Below, piece by piece: positions 42,966 to 51,424 of a DNA stretch of 64,000 nucleotides (position 1 is the stretch's first letter; each line of letters begins with the position of its first letter). Under the pieces are notes generated by a model. It saw only the letters and a program-made list of their open reading frames with translations. It ran no database searches and had not been told where the DNA came from. The DNA is from Brevibacterium permense (GTDB lineage: Bacteria; Actinomycetota; Actinomycetes; Actinomycetales; Brevibacteriaceae). Made by a program: the position numbers and the translations under genes. The stretch is taken from contig NZ_QYCP01000083.1 in assembly GCF_025506275.1 (NCBI RefSeq), positions 47,201 to 111,200 of the forward strand. Reading direction: 5' to 3'.

Positions 42966-43775
42966 ATGGCCGAGCTCACCAGTCTGTCGCCCTCCCGGGC
43001 CAATGACTTCATCCAATGTCCTCTGAAGTTCCGCTTCCGCAGCATCGACAAGCTGCCGGAGCCGCCTTCTCAGGCGGCGTTCCGCGGCACTGTGGTCCAT
43101 TCGGTACTCGAGAAGCTGTTCACCGCGCCGGCGGCCGAGCGCACGGCGGAGCTCGCACAGACGATGCTCATGCCGGCGTGGGAGGAGCTTGTCGAGAAGG
43201 ACCCGGATGTGCTCGAGATCTTCGAGGGCGAATCGGAGAAGGAGACGTTCTTCACATCGGCGCGTCGGCTCATCGATTCCTACTTCGTGCTCGAGTACCC
43301 CGAGCATCTCGAACCGGAGGAGACGGAGAAGTTCGTCCGCACCACACTGGACAACGGTCTCGAGCTGCGCGGGTTCATCGACCGCGTCGACGTCGCCCCG
43401 GGTGGGGAGCGGCGCCTCGTCGACTACAAGACGGGCAAGCAGCCGAAACCTCAGTACGGACGAGAAGCCAAGTTCCAGATGGGCTTCTACGCTCTCGTCG
43501 TCTACCGGCTCTCGGGCGAGCTCGTCCACACCCTGCAGCTGATGTACCTGGGTTCGCGCAGCGTACTGAAGTCTCATCCGACGATGGCGGAGGTCGAACA
43601 GACCCAGTTCGAGATCGATGCCATCTGGAAGGACATCATCGCCTCGGCCGAGTCGGACCGCTGGCGGCCGAAGAAGTCACCGCTGTGCAATTGGTGCACG
43701 TTCAAGCCGCTGTGCCCGGCGTGGGGCAACACCGCTCCCCCGACTCCGGAGATCACGAAAATCGTGGGAACGTAG
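42966..43775 (+). CDS. RecB-family exonuclease-like nuclease with Fe-S cluster
   Basis: A 269-residue PD-(D/E)XK nuclease of the AddB/RecB-C-terminal group. Catalytic motifs include AFRGTVVHSVLEKL (His helix), LRGFIDRVDV (Asp) and RLVDYKTGK (Asp-x-Lys). A 4Fe-4S cluster is indicated by Cys18 in QCPLKF and CNWCTFKPLC near the C-terminus (LCNWCTFKPLCPAW). It is a stand-alone enzyme, without helicase domains, probably in DNA repair. A TACAGT -10 box ends 6 bases before the ATG. The stop converges with the HAD gene, 3 bases away. Confidence 0.88.
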   Translation: MAELTSLSPSRANDFIQCPLKFRFRSIDKLPEPPSQAAFRGTVVHSVLEKLFTAPAAERTAELAQTMLMPAWEELVEKDPDVLEIFEGESEKETFFTSARRLIDSYFVLEYPEHLEPEETEKFVRTTLDNGLELRGFIDRVDVAPGGERRLVDYKTGKQPKPQYGREAKFQMGFYALVVYRLSGELVHTLQLMYLGSRSVLKSHPTMAEVEQTQFEIDAIWKDIIASAESDRWRPKKSPLCNWCTFKPLCPAWGNTAPPTPEITKIVGT

Positions 43776-43778
43776 AGC

Positions 43779-44453
43779 TCAGGCGCTCTGCTGCGCACGG
43801 AGGCGTCGCAGATCGGCGACACTGCGGCCTTCGAGACTGTTCCACAGGATCCGCCCCGGACGAGGTTCGAGGTCGATGAAATGTGGGATTCCGATCGCAA
43901 TGGTGCCGGCCGTCTCGGCGCTGGCCAGACCCGGCTTCGAATCCTCCAGTGCCACACAGTCGGCCGGGTCGAGGTCGAGCAGCGCAGCACCCCGCAGATA
44001 GGGCTCGGGATCCGGTTTGCCGACGGTCACCTCATCGCCGGAGACGAGACCGGCGAAGCTGTCGGGCGGACAATTGGCGATGACCGCCTCGGCCAAGGGC
44101 CGGTACGACATCGTGACCATGACGTTCGGGATGCCTTCGGTCTTGAGTTCGGCCAGCAGCTCCAGCGCACCGGGGCGGAAGGGCACGGATTCTCGGATCT
44201 GTCCGATGACGCTGTCCATCAGGGTCTCGACGATCTCCTCGGCGGGAAGGTCGAGGCCGGCCTCACGCATCATTCGGGCGGAGACGATGAGCTCGTTGCC
44301 GACGAATTCGAGCCCCTGCTCTTCCGACCAGGACAGCCCATGGGCGTTCATGAGCTCGGTCTCGGCGCGGATCCAATACGGCTCGGTGTCGACGAGCGTT
44401 CCGTCCATGTCCCACAGGACGGCGGCAGGGTCGGCTGATGCATGGTTCGTCAT
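43779..44453 (-). CDS. HAD-superfamily phosphatase
   Basis: A 224-residue HAD hydrolase of subfamily IA (beta-phosphoglucomutase/phosphatase-like). Motif I is LWDMDGTLVDTE (nucleophile Asp), motif II VMVTMS, and motifs III-IV GKPDPEPYLRGA and CVALEDSKPGLASA. The helical cap lies between. The ATG (MTNHASADP) has a TACGCT -10 box 6 bases upstream. Its -10 overlaps that of the divergent PAC2 gene, 22 bases away. The substrate is unknown. Confidence 0.87.
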   Translation of the reverse strand: MTNHASADPAAVLWDMDGTLVDTEPYWIRAETELMNAHGLSWSEEQGLEFVGNELIVSARMMREAGLDLPAEEIVETLMDSVIGQIRESVPFRPGALELLAELKTEGIPNVMVTMSYRPLAEAVIANCPPDSFAGLVSGDEVTVGKPDPEPYLRGAALLDLDPADCVALEDSKPGLASAETAGTIAIGIPHFIDLEPRPGRILWNSLEGRSVADLRRLRAQQSA

Positions 44454-44459
44454 ACGCCC

Positions 44460-44469
44460 AGCGTAGTCT
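44460..44469. promoter_or_regulatory. Face-to-face overlapping -10 elements
   Basis: Minus-strand TACGCT (44465-44460) and plus-strand TAGTCT (44464-44469) share two base pairs within a 22-base divergent gap. Each is 6 bases from its start codon. Confidence 0.5.
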
Positions 44470-44475
44470 GGAACC

Positions 44476-45306
44476 ATGAGTATTCTTCCATCCGGGTCCG
44501 GGGCACTCGTCTTCATCGCCTTCGAAGGTCAGGATGCCGATGCTTCCGAAGCAGCGAGCTCACTGGTCAAGGATCTCATCGAAGTCTGGCACCTGGACGA
44601 CTCCGAGATCCTCGACACCGATGGGTTCTACGAATTCCGCTTCTCCGAACCCGAGATCATCCGCGACGAGGACGGGACGGCGTCGATCGCCTGGCCGGGT
44701 GTCGCGGTCCATCGAGGTCTCCTCGGCGAGCAGCCGATCACGGTCATCCACGGTCACGAACCGGGATTGAAATGGCGGGAGTTCCTCTCCCTCGTCCTCG
44801 CTCACGTCGGTGACGACGATACCGTCATCCTCCTCGGCGGTCTCCATGCCGAGGTTCCGCACACACGTCCGCTGCCGATAGTGGCCAATACGGAGGACGC
44901 AGAGCTTGCATCCGAGCTCGGCATCGACGCCAACGGCTATGAGGGTCCCATCGGCATTCTGGGTCTCCTCAGCGTCGCCTGCCGGTGGCGCGGGGTCCGC
45001 GCCATCAACCTGTGGGTGGGAGTGCCGGACTATCTGGCCGAGTCGCCGTCGCCGAAAGCCGAACTCGCGTTGGCGAAGGCCGTCGAACGCTATGTCGGCA
45101 TCGAAATCGACATCCACGTGCTCGAAGAGGAGAGCCGGGCATGGGAGCTCGGCGCCGACGAACTCGTCTCCTTCAACCCGCGTCTGGCAGAACTCGTCCA
45201 AGCACTGGAGAAACAGAACGATTCGACGGAGCTTCCCGAAGCCAGCGGGGACGCCATCGCGGCCGAGTTCGAACGCTATCTGCGCAAACGCGGCCGCGAT
45301 AAATGA
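44476..45306 (+). CDS. PAC2-family protein
   Basis: A 276-residue cytosolic protein of the PAC2 family, related to archaeal/eukaryotic proteasome assembly chaperone 2. The fold is recognised by ALVFIAFEGQDADASEAASSL, ILDTDGFYEFRFSEPEI and VILLGGLHAEVPHTRPLP. YEGPIGILGLLSVACRWRG is followed by VGVPDYLAESPSPKAELAL. In actinobacteria it occurs near mshC and the Pup machinery, but a chaperone role in 20S assembly is not shown. Leaderless start (TAGTCT at -10). Its 3' end converges with mshC, 56 bases away. Confidence 0.87.
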   Translation: MSILPSGSGALVFIAFEGQDADASEAASSLVKDLIEVWHLDDSEILDTDGFYEFRFSEPEIIRDEDGTASIAWPGVAVHRGLLGEQPITVIHGHEPGLKWREFLSLVLAHVGDDDTVILLGGLHAEVPHTRPLPIVANTEDAELASELGIDANGYEGPIGILGLLSVACRWRGVRAINLWVGVPDYLAESPSPKAELALAKAVERYVGIEIDIHVLEEESRAWELGADELVSFNPRLAELVQALEKQNDSTELPEASGDAIAAEFERYLRKRGRDK

Positions 45307-45362
45307 ATCACCGACTCCCGGCGGTCAGGCGGTGAACGCCGGTCGACAGCGGTCGATCGATG

Positions 45363-46622
45363 TCAGTCGAGCAGGCGGATGCCGAGGAGGGCGTCGACGG
45401 CGTCGGCGACTCGGTCGCCGGTGATCGCTGCTGTCTCCGAGGGTTCGGAGTCCGCATAATGTTCGGCCCATTCGTCGAGGATCCCCAGAGCCCGCGGGCT
45501 GTCGAGGTCATCGGTGAGTGCTTCGCGCAGCACCCCGATGATGTGCTCACGCAGACCCTGGCGACATTCTGATTCGCATTTGGCCGCATGCTTCCATGCC
45601 TGCAGGCGTGCTTCGGCGATGGACAGCTGCTCCTCGGTGAAGCTCCAGTCGCTGCGGTAGTGGTTGGACAGGATCACGGTGCGGATGGCCATGGGGTCGA
45701 CTCCGCGCTCGCGCAGCTTCGAGACGAGGACGAGGTTGCCCTTGGACTTGCTCATCTTCTCGCCGTCGAGGCCCACCATACCGGTGTGCATATAGGTCTT
45801 CGCCATCGGTGTGTCCCGCCAGGCAGCCGCATGGGCTGCGCTCATCTCATGGTGAGGGAAGATGAGGTCGCTGCCGCCTCCCTGCACGTCGACGGGGAAG
45901 CCGAGATACCGATCGGCGATGACTGTGCATTCGACATGCCAGCCCGGTCGTCCCCGGCCCAGCGTGCCTCCGTCCCAGGACGGTTCGCCTTCGCGTTCGG
46001 CCCGCCACAGCAGCGGATCGATGGGGTTCTTCTTGCCCGGAGTCTCGGGGTCTCCGCCGCGTTCGGCCGAGAGCGCTGCCATGGTCTCGGCGTCATCATG
46101 GCTGACTGTGCCGAACGGTGGGGTGATCTGCGTCGACACACGGTAGTAGACGTCACCGCTGTCGAGAGTGTAGGCGGCCCCCTTGTCCACGAGATCGCGG
46201 ACGCCGGCGGCTATCTCGTCGACGGATTCGACGACGCCGATGAAGTTCGCCGGCGGGATCACCCGCAGGGCTTCCATATCCTCTCGGAAGAGATCGATCT
46301 GCGACGAAGCGAGGTCGCGCCAGTCGACTCCCGTTGCGTCGGCCCTCTCCAGCAGAGGATCGTCGACGTCAGTGGTGTTCTGTGCGTACTCGACTTCGAG
46401 TCCCGCATCGCGCCAGATCCGGTTGAGCAGGTCGAAGGCCACATAGGTGGAGGCGTGCCCGAGGTGCGTCGCATCGTAAGGGGTGATGCCGCAGACATAG
46501 AGCCGAGCGGTCTGTTTCGATCCACGCAGTCTGCGCGGGCTGCGTGTGCTCGTATCAAAAACCGTAGGCACCTTGCCGGTGCTGGTCAGACGGGGCAGTT
46601 GAGGTTCGGGCCATGACTTCAC
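45363..46622 (-). CDS. mshC: L-cysteine:1D-myo-inosityl glucosaminide ligase MshC
   Basis: Mycothiol biosynthesis enzyme, a 419-residue cysteinyl-tRNA-synthetase paralogue that joins cysteine to GlcN-inositol with ATP. The class I synthetase HIGH-type motif is ATHLGH (51-56), next to zinc ligand Cys44 in YVCGITPYD. GWHVECTVIA supplies the second zinc cysteine, and GEKMSKSKGN the KMSKS motif. There is no tRNA anticodon-binding domain. The GTG start (VKSWPEPQ) has a TAGGCT -10 box 7 bases upstream, matching the leaderless layout. Neighbours SCO1664- and DUF3090-family genes are conserved partners. Confidence 0.93.
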   Translation of the reverse strand: MKSWPEPQLPRLTSTGKVPTVFDTSTRSPRRLRGSKQTARLYVCGITPYDATHLGHASTYVAFDLLNRIWRDAGLEVEYAQNTTDVDDPLLERADATGVDWRDLASSQIDLFREDMEALRVIPPANFIGVVESVDEIAAGVRDLVDKGAAYTLDSGDVYYRVSTQITPPFGTVSHDDAETMAALSAERGGDPETPGKKNPIDPLLWRAEREGEPSWDGGTLGRGRPGWHVECTVIADRYLGFPVDVQGGGSDLIFPHHEMSAAHAAAWRDTPMAKTYMHTGMVGLDGEKMSKSKGNLVLVSKLRERGVDPMAIRTVILSNHYRSDWSFTEEQLSIAEARLQAWKHAAKCESECRQGLREHIIGVLREALTDDLDSPRALGILDEWAEHYADSEPSETAAITGDRVADAVDALLGIRLLD

Positions 46623-46682
46623 GGCACCCAGCCTAACCGAGAGGCAGGCGTTCGGCACTTCCGAGGCGAAGTGATGCCGGTT

Positions 46683-47495
46683 TCATATCGGCGGCCAGGG
46701 TATGACGGTGCGATCGTCCGGTGCGTCGGGGAAGAACTCGGCGGCGAGAAGCCGGTTGGCCCGGTCCTTCAGAGCCTCGATCTCGTCTGCCGACAGGCAG
46801 TCGCTCAGCTGCGTCCGCAGCCTCTCGTCCATGGTGGCGACTTCCTGAAGCGCATCGATCTCTTCGGCGCAGAACGATGTGCGAGAGAAACCCCACAGAA
46901 CGGTGCGCAGCTTCTCCTCATTGTGGAACGTCAGTCCGTTGTCGATGCCGAATACGCCGATGTCGGCCGCGGCGGTGCTCGGCAGACAGCTGCCGGTGAT
47001 GACATGACCTGCTTTGCGGTCGGCGTTGTTGGCGAGCAGGTCGAAGAAGGCGATGGAACGCAGGCCCTCGTCGACGGAGTGCGAGAGCACGAGGTCACGT
47101 CCGTCCTCGGTGCGCAGAGCGAAGATCGGAGTGTGATCGACGGGAATCCCTGTGACCGTCGACAGCGTCACCGCTTCGCCATCGTCGGAGGCTTCGACAT
47201 AGGCCTGCAGGGATCCGCGGCCGGCGGGCAGATCATCGCGCAGAACCGTCGGTGGAACGACCCCCAAGTCGAGTGCGGCGGAGAGTCGATACGCCGCCAC
47301 CTCGCGCAGAGCCAGTGTCTGTGCCGGGAAATCGTGCAGGGGCCGTTCGCCTGAGATGGGCTTGTAGACGGCCTTGATAGCCCGGCCCTCGTGTTCGAGC
47401 ACGAGCAGTCGGGTGTCGTTGCTGGCGCGAGGGATCGATCCCATCTCCGTCCAATCCCCCGCGGCCAGCGCGTCGAGGAGAATCCCGTGGTCCAT
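46683..47495 (-). CDS. SCO1664-family protein (PI3/4-kinase-like fold)
   Basis: About 270 residues. The family is a small actinobacterial group with a PI3/4-kinase-like core, visible as AIKAVYKPISGERPLHDFPAQTLALREVAAYRLS (Lys ATP site) and the catalytic-type loop FFDLLANNADRKAGHV followed by GIDNGLTFH (DFG-like). Activity is not known. It starts at ATG 7 bases after the DUF3090 stop (a GTG one codon upstream is also possible). It forms an operon with DUF3090 next to mshC, suggesting a thiol-related role, but that is inference. Confidence 0.82.
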   Translation of the reverse strand: MDHGILLDALAAGDWTEMGSIPRASNDTRLLVLEHEGRAIKAVYKPISGERPLHDFPAQTLALREVAAYRLSAALDLGVVPPTVLRDDLPAGRGSLQAYVEASDDGEAVTLSTVTGIPVDHTPIFALRTEDGRDLVLSHSVDEGLRSIAFFDLLANNADRKAGHVITGSCLPSTAAADIGVFGIDNGLTFHNEEKLRTVLWGFSRTSFCAEEIDALQEVATMDERLRTQLSDCLSADEIEALKDRANRLLAAEFFPDAPDDRTVIPWPPI

Positions 47496-47501
47496 CACTG
47501 A

Positions 47502-48065
47502 TCAGGCGCCCGGGATCCCGTTGGCACGGGGGCATAGATGGCCGTCGGGTTCGAGCGGGAGGGAGCAGAACGGGCAGTCTCCGCGTCCGGCGCTGACGAC
47601 CTGTTCTCCGCGGCGGGCGAATTCTCGGGCGGCGGCTGCGTCGAGGACGATGCGCAGGACTTCGCGTTCGACTTCGTCGTCATCGGGGTCGGCAGAGGTT
47701 CCGGCCTGGGCGTCCGCCTCTGTGAGTTCGAAGCATTCGATGACGAGTTCGTGCTTGACGGTGTCCCACCCCAGGCTCATCGTGCCGACGCGGAACTCCG
47801 GTTCGATGGGGACGTTGAGACCGGCGTTGTCGATGAGATCGTCGAGCGCCGTCTGCGGCACCCGTGCGGCCGGATCCTTGATCATCACCATGTCGAGCAG
47901 TTCGGTGATCCGGTCGGAGAGGATTTCGACCTGCTCCTTCTCGACGACCACGGTCGTCAGCGCGTTGCCGGACTTCGCCTGGAGGAGGAACGTCCTCTCA
48001 CCGGGGAGTCCGATTGTGCCGACGACGAAACGATCGGGTGTGGGGTGGTCGTACAGAGCTGCCAT
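47502..48065 (-). CDS. DUF3090-family protein
   Basis: A 187-residue actinobacterial protein of unknown function. N-terminal beta-rich domain: DRFVVGTIGLPGERTFLLQA, then NALTTVVVEKEQVEILSDRI. C-terminal zinc-ribbon-like region: GDCPFCSLPLEPDGHLCPRANG with Cys-x2-Cys and His/Cys. It is conserved beside SCO1664-family, mshC and histidine-phosphatase genes. A TAGGCT -10 box ends 6 bases before the ATG. It is divergent from a small acidic gene, 57 bases away. Confidence 0.85.
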   Translation of the reverse strand: MAALYDHPTPDRFVVGTIGLPGERTFLLQAKSGNALTTVVVEKEQVEILSDRITELLDMVMIKDPAARVPQTALDDLIDNAGLNVPIEPEFRVGTMSLGWDTVKHELVIECFELTEADAQAGTSADPDDDEVEREVLRIVLDAAAAREFARRGEQVVSAGRGDCPFCSLPLEPDGHLCPRANGIPGA

Positions 48066-48122
48066 GTCTTCAGCCTAGTTCAAAGACTTACATGTCGGTC
48101 CGGCCTGGGATACATTTGAGTC

Positions 48123-48383
48123 ATGAGCACTGATCCTCGTGAGGCCCTGGACGCATTCCTCGAAGCAGTGAGAGAGCATTACGCTGCATCCGCGCACCGC
48201 AACGGTGACCAAGACCCCCGAGTCGAAGCCGCTTATATGGCTTTGGCCGATGCCTTCGAAATCTACGAAGACGCGATCTACACCGCGTTCGACGAAGTGA
48301 CCCCATTCGAACTCTTCGATGATGTCGAGGATGCCAAGGACGATGACGAGTTCCTCCTCGACGATGACGACGAGGACGACTGA
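48123..48383 (+). CDS. Small acidic conserved protein
   Basis: An 86-residue, strongly acidic protein (its C-terminus is almost all Asp/Glu), sometimes labelled primosomal in actinobacterial databases without evidence. The N-terminal part is helical (REALDAFLEAVREHYAASA; AYMALADAFEIYEDAIYTAF). No signal peptide or cysteine. A TACATT -10 box ends 6 bases before the ATG. Role unknown; the acidic tail may mimic DNA or bind basic partners. Confidence 0.72.
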   Translation: MSTDPREALDAFLEAVREHYAASAHRNGDQDPRVEAAYMALADAFEIYEDAIYTAFDEVTPFELFDDVEDAKDDDEFLLDDDDEDD

Positions 48384-48418
48384 GAGCTTCGTGCGCTGAC
48401 CACTTCGCGGAGGTTTCC

Positions 48419-48746
48419 GTGAAAAGCGTGGCACAATTGCGCCTTGTTGCCGTGACGGCATATGCCCCGCCTGCGACATCAGTGAAGCCGATTGAGATCA
48501 GAGCAGCGAGCGCGTTTCCGGATTGTCCTGTACAGACGTCAATGAGAATCCCGAGCAAGCCGAGGCTTGACGAGATCGCGCCCATCGCCACCGCGGCCGT
48601 AGCCATCCTCGAGGTACCTGCAACTTGCAGAACGCGGCCCCTGCGAACCAGACCGCCACTGCCGCAGTCCCGAAGAGCAGCGCGGCGATGTTCAATGGTC
48701 GATCATTCGCCCGGGGAGGAGTCACTTCTGTCGTCCGCCTCATCAT
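48419..48746 (-). pseudogene. Broken small membrane-protein gene (frameshifted)
   Basis: Two consecutive minus-strand reading frames together resemble one small polytopic membrane protein. The first starts at MMRRTTEVTPP with a GGGGGACAGG ribosome site and contains one helix (NIAALLFGTAAVAVWFAGAA). It breaks near 48604. The next frame continues with two more helices (MATAAVAMGAISSSLGLLGI; ALAALISIGFTDVAGGAYAV). No single frame spans both. The 390-base gap 48384-48774 is otherwise empty. A sequencing error of one base cannot be excluded. Confidence 0.4.
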
Positions 48747-48774
48747 GCAACCTGTCCCCCCTCTGAAATTCGCC

Positions 48775-49689
48775 CTAGACCGACGGACTCCATGAGATCT
48801 GGTCGAGCACCTCGGCGATCTCATCTGCCAGTTCGACCTCGCTGGCGGTGACCTCGGCCAACTGTGCCGAAGTGCGCGGCGAGACCAGAGTGCTCGCGAT
48901 TCCGTGCTGCCGGTTGAAGGCCAGGGCGATGTCCAATGTTGACACGCCCAGAGCGGTCGCGGCACGACGGACGCCGGCAAGCACGCGGTTCGATCGCTCA
49001 TCGAGGTAGGCACCGGCGTAATCGCTCAGCTCCCCCGCCAATCGCGAATCCTGAGGAGTCGCGTTCCGGTACTTGTCGGTGAGCACTCCGCGACCCAGTC
49101 CTGCTCCGGCGATGAGTGAGACTCCCGCATAGTCGGCGGCCGGAACGAGCTCTGCCTCGGCCTCGCGGTTGAGCAGCGAGTATTCTGCGACGGCACACGC
49201 GACCGGAATCCCGGCCCCGCGCATCTCCGCCAGCTGCCAACCGGTGTGGTGGGACACGCCCACGTAGCGGATCTTCCCGAGAGTGAGCAGGGTCTCGACC
49301 GCCGATGCGGTCTCGGCACGGTCGACCTCGGCATCGAAGACGTCGAGGACGAGCACGTCGAGGTGGTCGCGACCGACTGTGCGCAGCAGGGAATCGACTT
49401 GGCTGAGGATCCTGGAGCGTCCGAGTCCGGCCTCGATGTGGCCGGGTTCACTTATGGACACGCCCACCCGGGCCAGCAGCAGAATCTCTTCGGGAAGTCT
49501 CAGCCGTCCGAGCACCTCGGCAGAGATCGTGGCCGAGCTGGGCAGCTCGATGAGGTTGCCACCTGCGTCTTTGTACCCATCGACAAGGCGCTGGGCGACC
49601 TGGTCATCGACCCGGTGCCCCCACTCGAAGGTCCCGAGACCCACATCGCTGACGTCCAGACCGGTAGTGCCGAGGCGTTGGTGCTTCAT
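48775..49689 (-). CDS. Aldo/keto reductase-fold protein with degenerate active site
   Basis: A 304-residue TIM barrel of the AKR superfamily (LGTTGLDVSDVGLGTFEWG at the start, and barrel strands such as RYVGVSHHTGWQLAE and YSLLNREAEAELVPAA). None of the Asp-Tyr-Lys-His residues is conserved: the D-x4-Y segment reads NLIELPSSAT, the Lys site reads LLLARVGV (Arg), and the His site reads LVLDVFDAEV. NADPH-binding LVSPRTSAQLAEV is retained. It may be an inactive or differently catalytic member. It is divergent from uppP, a conserved neighbour. Confidence 0.82.
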   Translation of the reverse strand: MKHQRLGTTGLDVSDVGLGTFEWGHRVDDQVAQRLVDGYKDAGGNLIELPSSATISAEVLGRLRLPEEILLLARVGVSISEPGHIEAGLGRSRILSQVDSLLRTVGRDHLDVLVLDVFDAEVDRAETASAVETLLTLGKIRYVGVSHHTGWQLAEMRGAGIPVACAVAEYSLLNREAEAELVPAADYAGVSLIAGAGLGRGVLTDKYRNATPQDSRLAGELSDYAGAYLDERSNRVLAGVRRAATALGVSTLDIALAFNRQHGIASTLVSPRTSAQLAEVTASEVELADEIAEVLDQISWSPSV

Positions 49690-49758
49690 GCTTCTTGAGG
49701 TTACCCGATGCTGCGACTACCGTGGTTTCGTTCCCACCTCATATTCTCAAGGAGTCGT

Positions 49759-50595
49759 ATGTACGACTGGCTGGTCGCTGCCGTGCTCGGAATCGTGCAG
49801 GCACTCACCGAGTTCCTCCCGATCTCCTCCTCGGCGCATGTGCGCATCGTCGGCGAACTCATGCTGCCCGGTTCGGATCCGGGCGCGTTCTTCACCGCCA
49901 TCATCCAGATCGGCACCGAGGCGGCCGTCGTCGTCTACTTCTGGCGCGATATCGTCACAATCATCTCGAAATGGTGCAAGGCACTCGTCGGCAAGCATGA
50001 TCGCAAGGACCCCGAGGTGCGCCTCGGTTGGCTCATCATCGTCGGCTCGATCCCCATCGTCATCATCGGCCTGCTCTTCCAGGACTACATCGAGGGTGCT
50101 CTGCGCAGCCTGTGGATCACCGCGACGATGCTCATCGTATTCGGTCTCATCATCGGCATCGCCGACTGGGCCGGGAAACGCGAACGCACCCTCGAGGACA
50201 TGAACTGGGGTCAGGGCATTCTGTTCGGCTTCGCCCAGGCGCTCGCTGTCATTCCCGGCGTGTCACGCTCGGGCGGCACGATCATGGCCGGCCGTTTCAT
50301 GGGCTTCGATCGTCCAGCGGCGGCTCGCTACTCGTTCCTGCTCGCCATTCCCGCCGTCGTAGGTTCCGGTCTCTACGGTGTGGCGCAGACGCTCGGTCGC
50401 AGTGAAGCCATGGTTCTCGGTTGGGGACCGACGTTCCTCGCCACAGTGATTTCGTTCGCTCTCGGTCTCGTCGTCATCCACTGGTTTCTCAAGTACGTGG
50501 AGACGAAGTCCTTCGCCATCTTCGTCTGGTATCGCGTGGCCCTGGGCATCGTCCTCTACATCCTGCTCGGCACCGGAGTCCTCGCAGCAGTCTGA
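49759..50595 (+). CDS. uppP: Undecaprenyl-diphosphatase UppP
   Basis: A 278-residue integral membrane pyrophosphatase that regenerates undecaprenyl phosphate for cell-wall synthesis and gives bacitracin tolerance. Conserved motifs are QALTEFLPISSSAHVRI (Glu and Ser-Ser-Ser-His), the second Gly-rich VIPGVSRSGGTIMAGR and eight hydrophobic segments. The ATG is preceded by AAGGAGTCGT. An upstream in-frame ATG at 49708 lacks a ribosome site. Confidence 0.92.
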   Translation: MYDWLVAAVLGIVQALTEFLPISSSAHVRIVGELMLPGSDPGAFFTAIIQIGTEAAVVVYFWRDIVTIISKWCKALVGKHDRKDPEVRLGWLIIVGSIPIVIIGLLFQDYIEGALRSLWITATMLIVFGLIIGIADWAGKRERTLEDMNWGQGILFGFAQALAVIPGVSRSGGTIMAGRFMGFDRPAAARYSFLLAIPAVVGSGLYGVAQTLGRSEAMVLGWGPTFLATVISFALGLVVIHWFLKYVETKSFAIFVWYRVALGIVLYILLGTGVLAAV

Positions 50596-50641
50596 GCCGG
50601 CGCATTTCATTTCGGGCTGTCGTCCGACACTCCAGCATCAT

Positions 50642-50677
50642 CTGATCCCGGCATTCGCTCGTGAGTGCCGGGATCAG
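50642..50677. terminator. Bidirectional terminator between uppP and phosphatase
   Basis: A 15-base arm (CTGATCCCGGCATTC, one mismatch) with a 6-base loop. The right arm covers the stop codon of the histidine-phosphatase gene. Confidence 0.7.
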
Positions 50678-51387
50678 CGCATTCCGCCGCCGCCGACGGC
50701 GGCCGATTGAGCGAGTCCGGCGGCGGTCACCGACATCGCCGCGAGCACCGGACTGTCACCGGAGAAGTCGATGACTGTGAACGATCCGGGAGCGACGCTC
50801 AGCCGTTGGAAGTCATCCAGCGGCATCCCCAGGGCGTCGGCGACGATCGCCTTGATGATGTCTCCATGGGAGACGATCATCGCCCACCGAGGCGGCGCCG
50901 ATTTCTCGGTACCGTCCGTGGGTTCTGCATCGGGCCGGGATTCGGCATCGGCATGTTCCTCCTCACGCAGCTGGGCCACGAGATCACGGACGCGGGCTGT
51001 GGAACGCTCGGCCGCCTCGGCGATGGATTCCCCTCCGGGGAACCTGGCCTGCGACGCCGACTTCACTACGGTCGCCCACAGAGGCTCCTCGCCCAGTTCC
51101 TTGAGTGGCCGGCCCGTCCATTCGCCGTAGTCGAGCTCGATGACGGCCTCGTCGACGTCGATGCGATCGAAGTCAGCTGTTTCGGCCGCGATCGTTGCGG
51201 TCTGTTCGCAGCGCTGCAGGGGCGAATGCAGCAGGTGGGTGAAGTGCCGGTGCGGCAGAAGTTCGAGATTGGCCCGCAGCGCCCGGATTCCCTCGTCGGT
51301 GAGGGACACGCCGGGGGCACGTCCGGCCAGGATTCCGGAGACGTTGGCGCTGGAGAGGCCGTGCCGCAGCAGAACGATGACGGGCAT
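50674..51387 (-). CDS. Histidine-phosphatase-family protein (MSMEG_4193 type)
   Basis: A 237-residue branch-1 histidine phosphatase. Motifs: VLLRHGLSSAN (catalytic RHG), SPLQRCEQTA, ELDYGEWTGRPL and the second-His MIVSHGDIIKAIV. The C-terminal extension (about residues 150-180) is a Glu/Asp/Pro-rich insertion not seen in short relatives. Its substrate is unknown. It is co-conserved with DUF3090 and SCO1664 genes. A TAATCT -10 box ends 7 bases before the ATG, and the divergent DUF5703 gene lies 37 bases away. Confidence 0.88.
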   Translation of the reverse strand: MPVIVLLRHGLSSANVSGILAGRAPGVSLTDEGIRALRANLELLPHRHFTHLLHSPLQRCEQTATIAAETADFDRIDVDEAVIELDYGEWTGRPLKELGEEPLWATVVKSASQARFPGGESIAEAAERSTARVRDLVAQLREEEHADAESRPDAEPTDGTEKSAPPRWAMIVSHGDIIKAIVADALGMPLDDFQRLSVAPGSFTVIDFSGDSPVLAAMSVTAAGLAQSAAVGGGGMR

Positions 51388-51424
51388 ACCCTCAAGATTA
51401 GCCCAGATCGTCTAGGGTGAGGCC

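Noticed and set aside
45307..45362. Terminator between PAC2 and mshC genes
   Set aside because: Only a weak CCGGCG/CGCCGG pairing with a long loop; not called.
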